6,399 nt of DNA, taken from the NCBI GenBank assembly GCA_031374125.1, contig JANMFM010000241.1, positions 1-6,399 on the forward strand, given 5' to 3'. Positions 5,542 to 6,399 of the stretch are shown piece by piece (position 1 is the first letter of the stretch; every line of letters begins with the position of its first letter). The stretch comes from JAEYZS01 sp031374125. GTDB taxonomy: Bacteria; Bdellovibrionota; Bdellovibrionia; Bdellovibrionales; JAEYZS01. A model generated the notes under the pieces. That model worked only from the letters and a program-made list of their open reading frames with translations. It searched no databases and had not been told where the DNA came from. The position numbers were made by a program, and so were the translations under genes.

Positions 5542-6399
5542 TGGAGCTTTAAGTACTTTAATATTATTATTTTCTCTTTTTACAGGTTTTAAAGTGGAAG
5601 CCAAAGATGAGGTGATTGCCACAATCAACGGCCAGGCGAATGGCGAAGTACAAATCGTTATGGGGCAATCGTTTCTCTATTCCATTATTGTATCTAGCTC
5701 TGAAAGTGGCGGAGTGGGTGAGCCAAGACTTCCGGATATCAGTGGATTTAATCTTGTCGATCGCGGGTCACAGGTGGAATCACGCAGTGAATTCGTAAAT
5801 GGAAAGTTCAGTTTTGTTAGACGTCAGATTTTTAATTATCGAATGGTACCGCAAGCTCCTGGAGAATTCACCATCACACCGGCGGAAGTGGTTGTGGGTC
5901 AAAATACTTTAAGAAGTAATTCTATAAATCTAAAGGTAATGAAGAGTGCTGGTAACGTAAGGCCATCACAACCGCAGGCGCCTCAGCCAAACTATGAAGA
6001 AGATGATGCGCAAGACGCCATGGACGAAGCCGATGCGATCTTTAGTCAGTTGTTGCAAAGAACAATTCCTCAGGCGCAACAAGCCCCATCGAATATCAAT
6101 CCGGATGAAGCCTTTTTTATTCGTGTAGAAGTGGATAAGCAAAAAGTTTATGCGGGAGAGCAAATCACCGCGACTTGGTATCTTTACACACAAAACAATT
6201 TAACAAACTTTGAACCCATGAAATATCCAGATCTAAAAAGCTTTTGGAAAGAAGATATCGAGATTGCTACGAGATTGAATTTTACAAACGTAGTGATCAA
6301 CGGCTTGCCATATAAAAAAGCCTTGTTAGTGTCTTACGCGCTTTTCCCCATCAAAGCTGGAACGTCTACAATTGATTCTTACAAATTAAGGGCAACGGC
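5525..6399 (+). CDS. batD: BatD-like exported protein, 5' part (cut by the window edge)
   Basis: The reading frame from ATG 5525 stays open to the end of the window, giving 291 codons plus two bases. BatD proteins are usually about twice that length, so roughly half is missing. The N-terminus is a good signal peptide: K3, a hydrophobic core at about 9-22, and a probable cut after VEA (24-26). Residues 28-140 form a beta-rich Ig-like domain with BatD hallmarks, PRLPDISGF (67-75) and YRMVPQAPGEFTITPAEV (105-122). A Pro/Gln- and acid-rich linker (about 145-195) leads to a second beta domain starting near FFIRVEVDKQKVYAGEQI (197-214). Members of the family carry a C-terminal membrane segment, which would lie beyond the window. 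BatD is the presumed periplasmic partner of BatA, BatB and BatC; its mechanism is unknown. It starts 17 bases before the batC stop. Confidence 0.92.
   Translation, partial: MVKIGSGALSTLILLFSLFTGFKVEAKDEVIATINGQANGEVQIVMGQSFLYSIIVSSSESGGVGEPRLPDISGFNLVDRGSQVESRSEFVNGKFSFVRRQIFNYRMVPQAPGEFTITPAEVVVGQNTLRSNSINLKVMKSAGNVRPSQPQAPQPNYEEDDAQDAMDEADAIFSQLLQRTIPQAQQAPSNINPDEAFFIRVEVDKQKVYAGEQITATWYLYTQNNLTNFEPMKYPDLKSFWKEDIEIATRLNFTNVVINGLPYKKALLVSYALFPIKAGTSTIDSYKLRAT

Noticed and set aside
5616..5798. Small forward open frame of 60 codons overlapping the start of batD
   Set aside because: The batD frame here has a ribosome binding site, signal peptide and family motifs; this frame has none and is a shadow.
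1..6399. CRISPR array, tRNA/rRNA, insertion sequence or phage elements
   Set aside because: No regularly spaced repeats, RNA gene signatures, transposase genes or flanking inverted repeats were seen; the window is almost fully occupied by one operon.

Overview
The window is a compact, single-strand gene block of about 40 % GC (estimated by eye). It encodes a MoxR / Bat-type system, named after the 'Bacteroides aerotolerance' operon. The order is moxR (AAA+ ATPase), a DUF58 protein, an unassigned single-pass membrane protein, batA and batB (two membrane-anchored von Willebrand factor A proteins), batC (secreted TPR protein), and the first half of batD, which runs off the right edge. All seven genes are on the + strand. 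Each downstream gene starts within 3 bases of, or inside, the end of the one before it, so this is almost certainly one transcription unit with translational coupling.

The organism is a didermic bacterium. BatC and BatD carry export signals, and the positive-inside pattern places the vWA domains of BatA and BatB outside the inner membrane. Complete bat operons are known from Bacteroidetes, spirochaetes such as Leptospira, and several proteobacterial and former delta-proteobacterial groups. The low GC, lysine-rich proteins and good AGGAG-type ribosome binding sites (unusual for Bacteroidetes) fit a Bdellovibrionota/Bacteriovoracales-like or Leptospira-like host. This is a guess, not a determination.

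Layout: 1-105 is a short leader with a weak candidate promoter, a 10-bp palindrome and the moxR ribosome binding site. No convincing upstream gene can be called there. 106-1968 holds the two cytoplasmic components, MoxR and DUF58. 1965-2822 encodes the unassigned protein, which has a beta-rich N-terminal part, one membrane segment and a helical C-terminal part. 2819-4867 holds batA and batB, each with three membrane segments and an intact MIDAS metal site. 4864-5541 is batC. 5525 to the end is the 5' part of batD, with its signal peptide and first extracytoplasmic domains.

How the parts probably work together (inference from family knowledge): MoxR uses ATP to remodel or activate vWA-type partners, and DUF58 is its usual cytoplasmic companion. 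BatA, BatB, BatC and BatD probably form an envelope complex linked to stress tolerance or envelope integrity. The unassigned third protein, with a basic cytoplasmic side and a predicted periplasmic domain, could connect the cytoplasmic pair to the periplasmic complex. The system as a whole is already described. The least explained part is the third gene.
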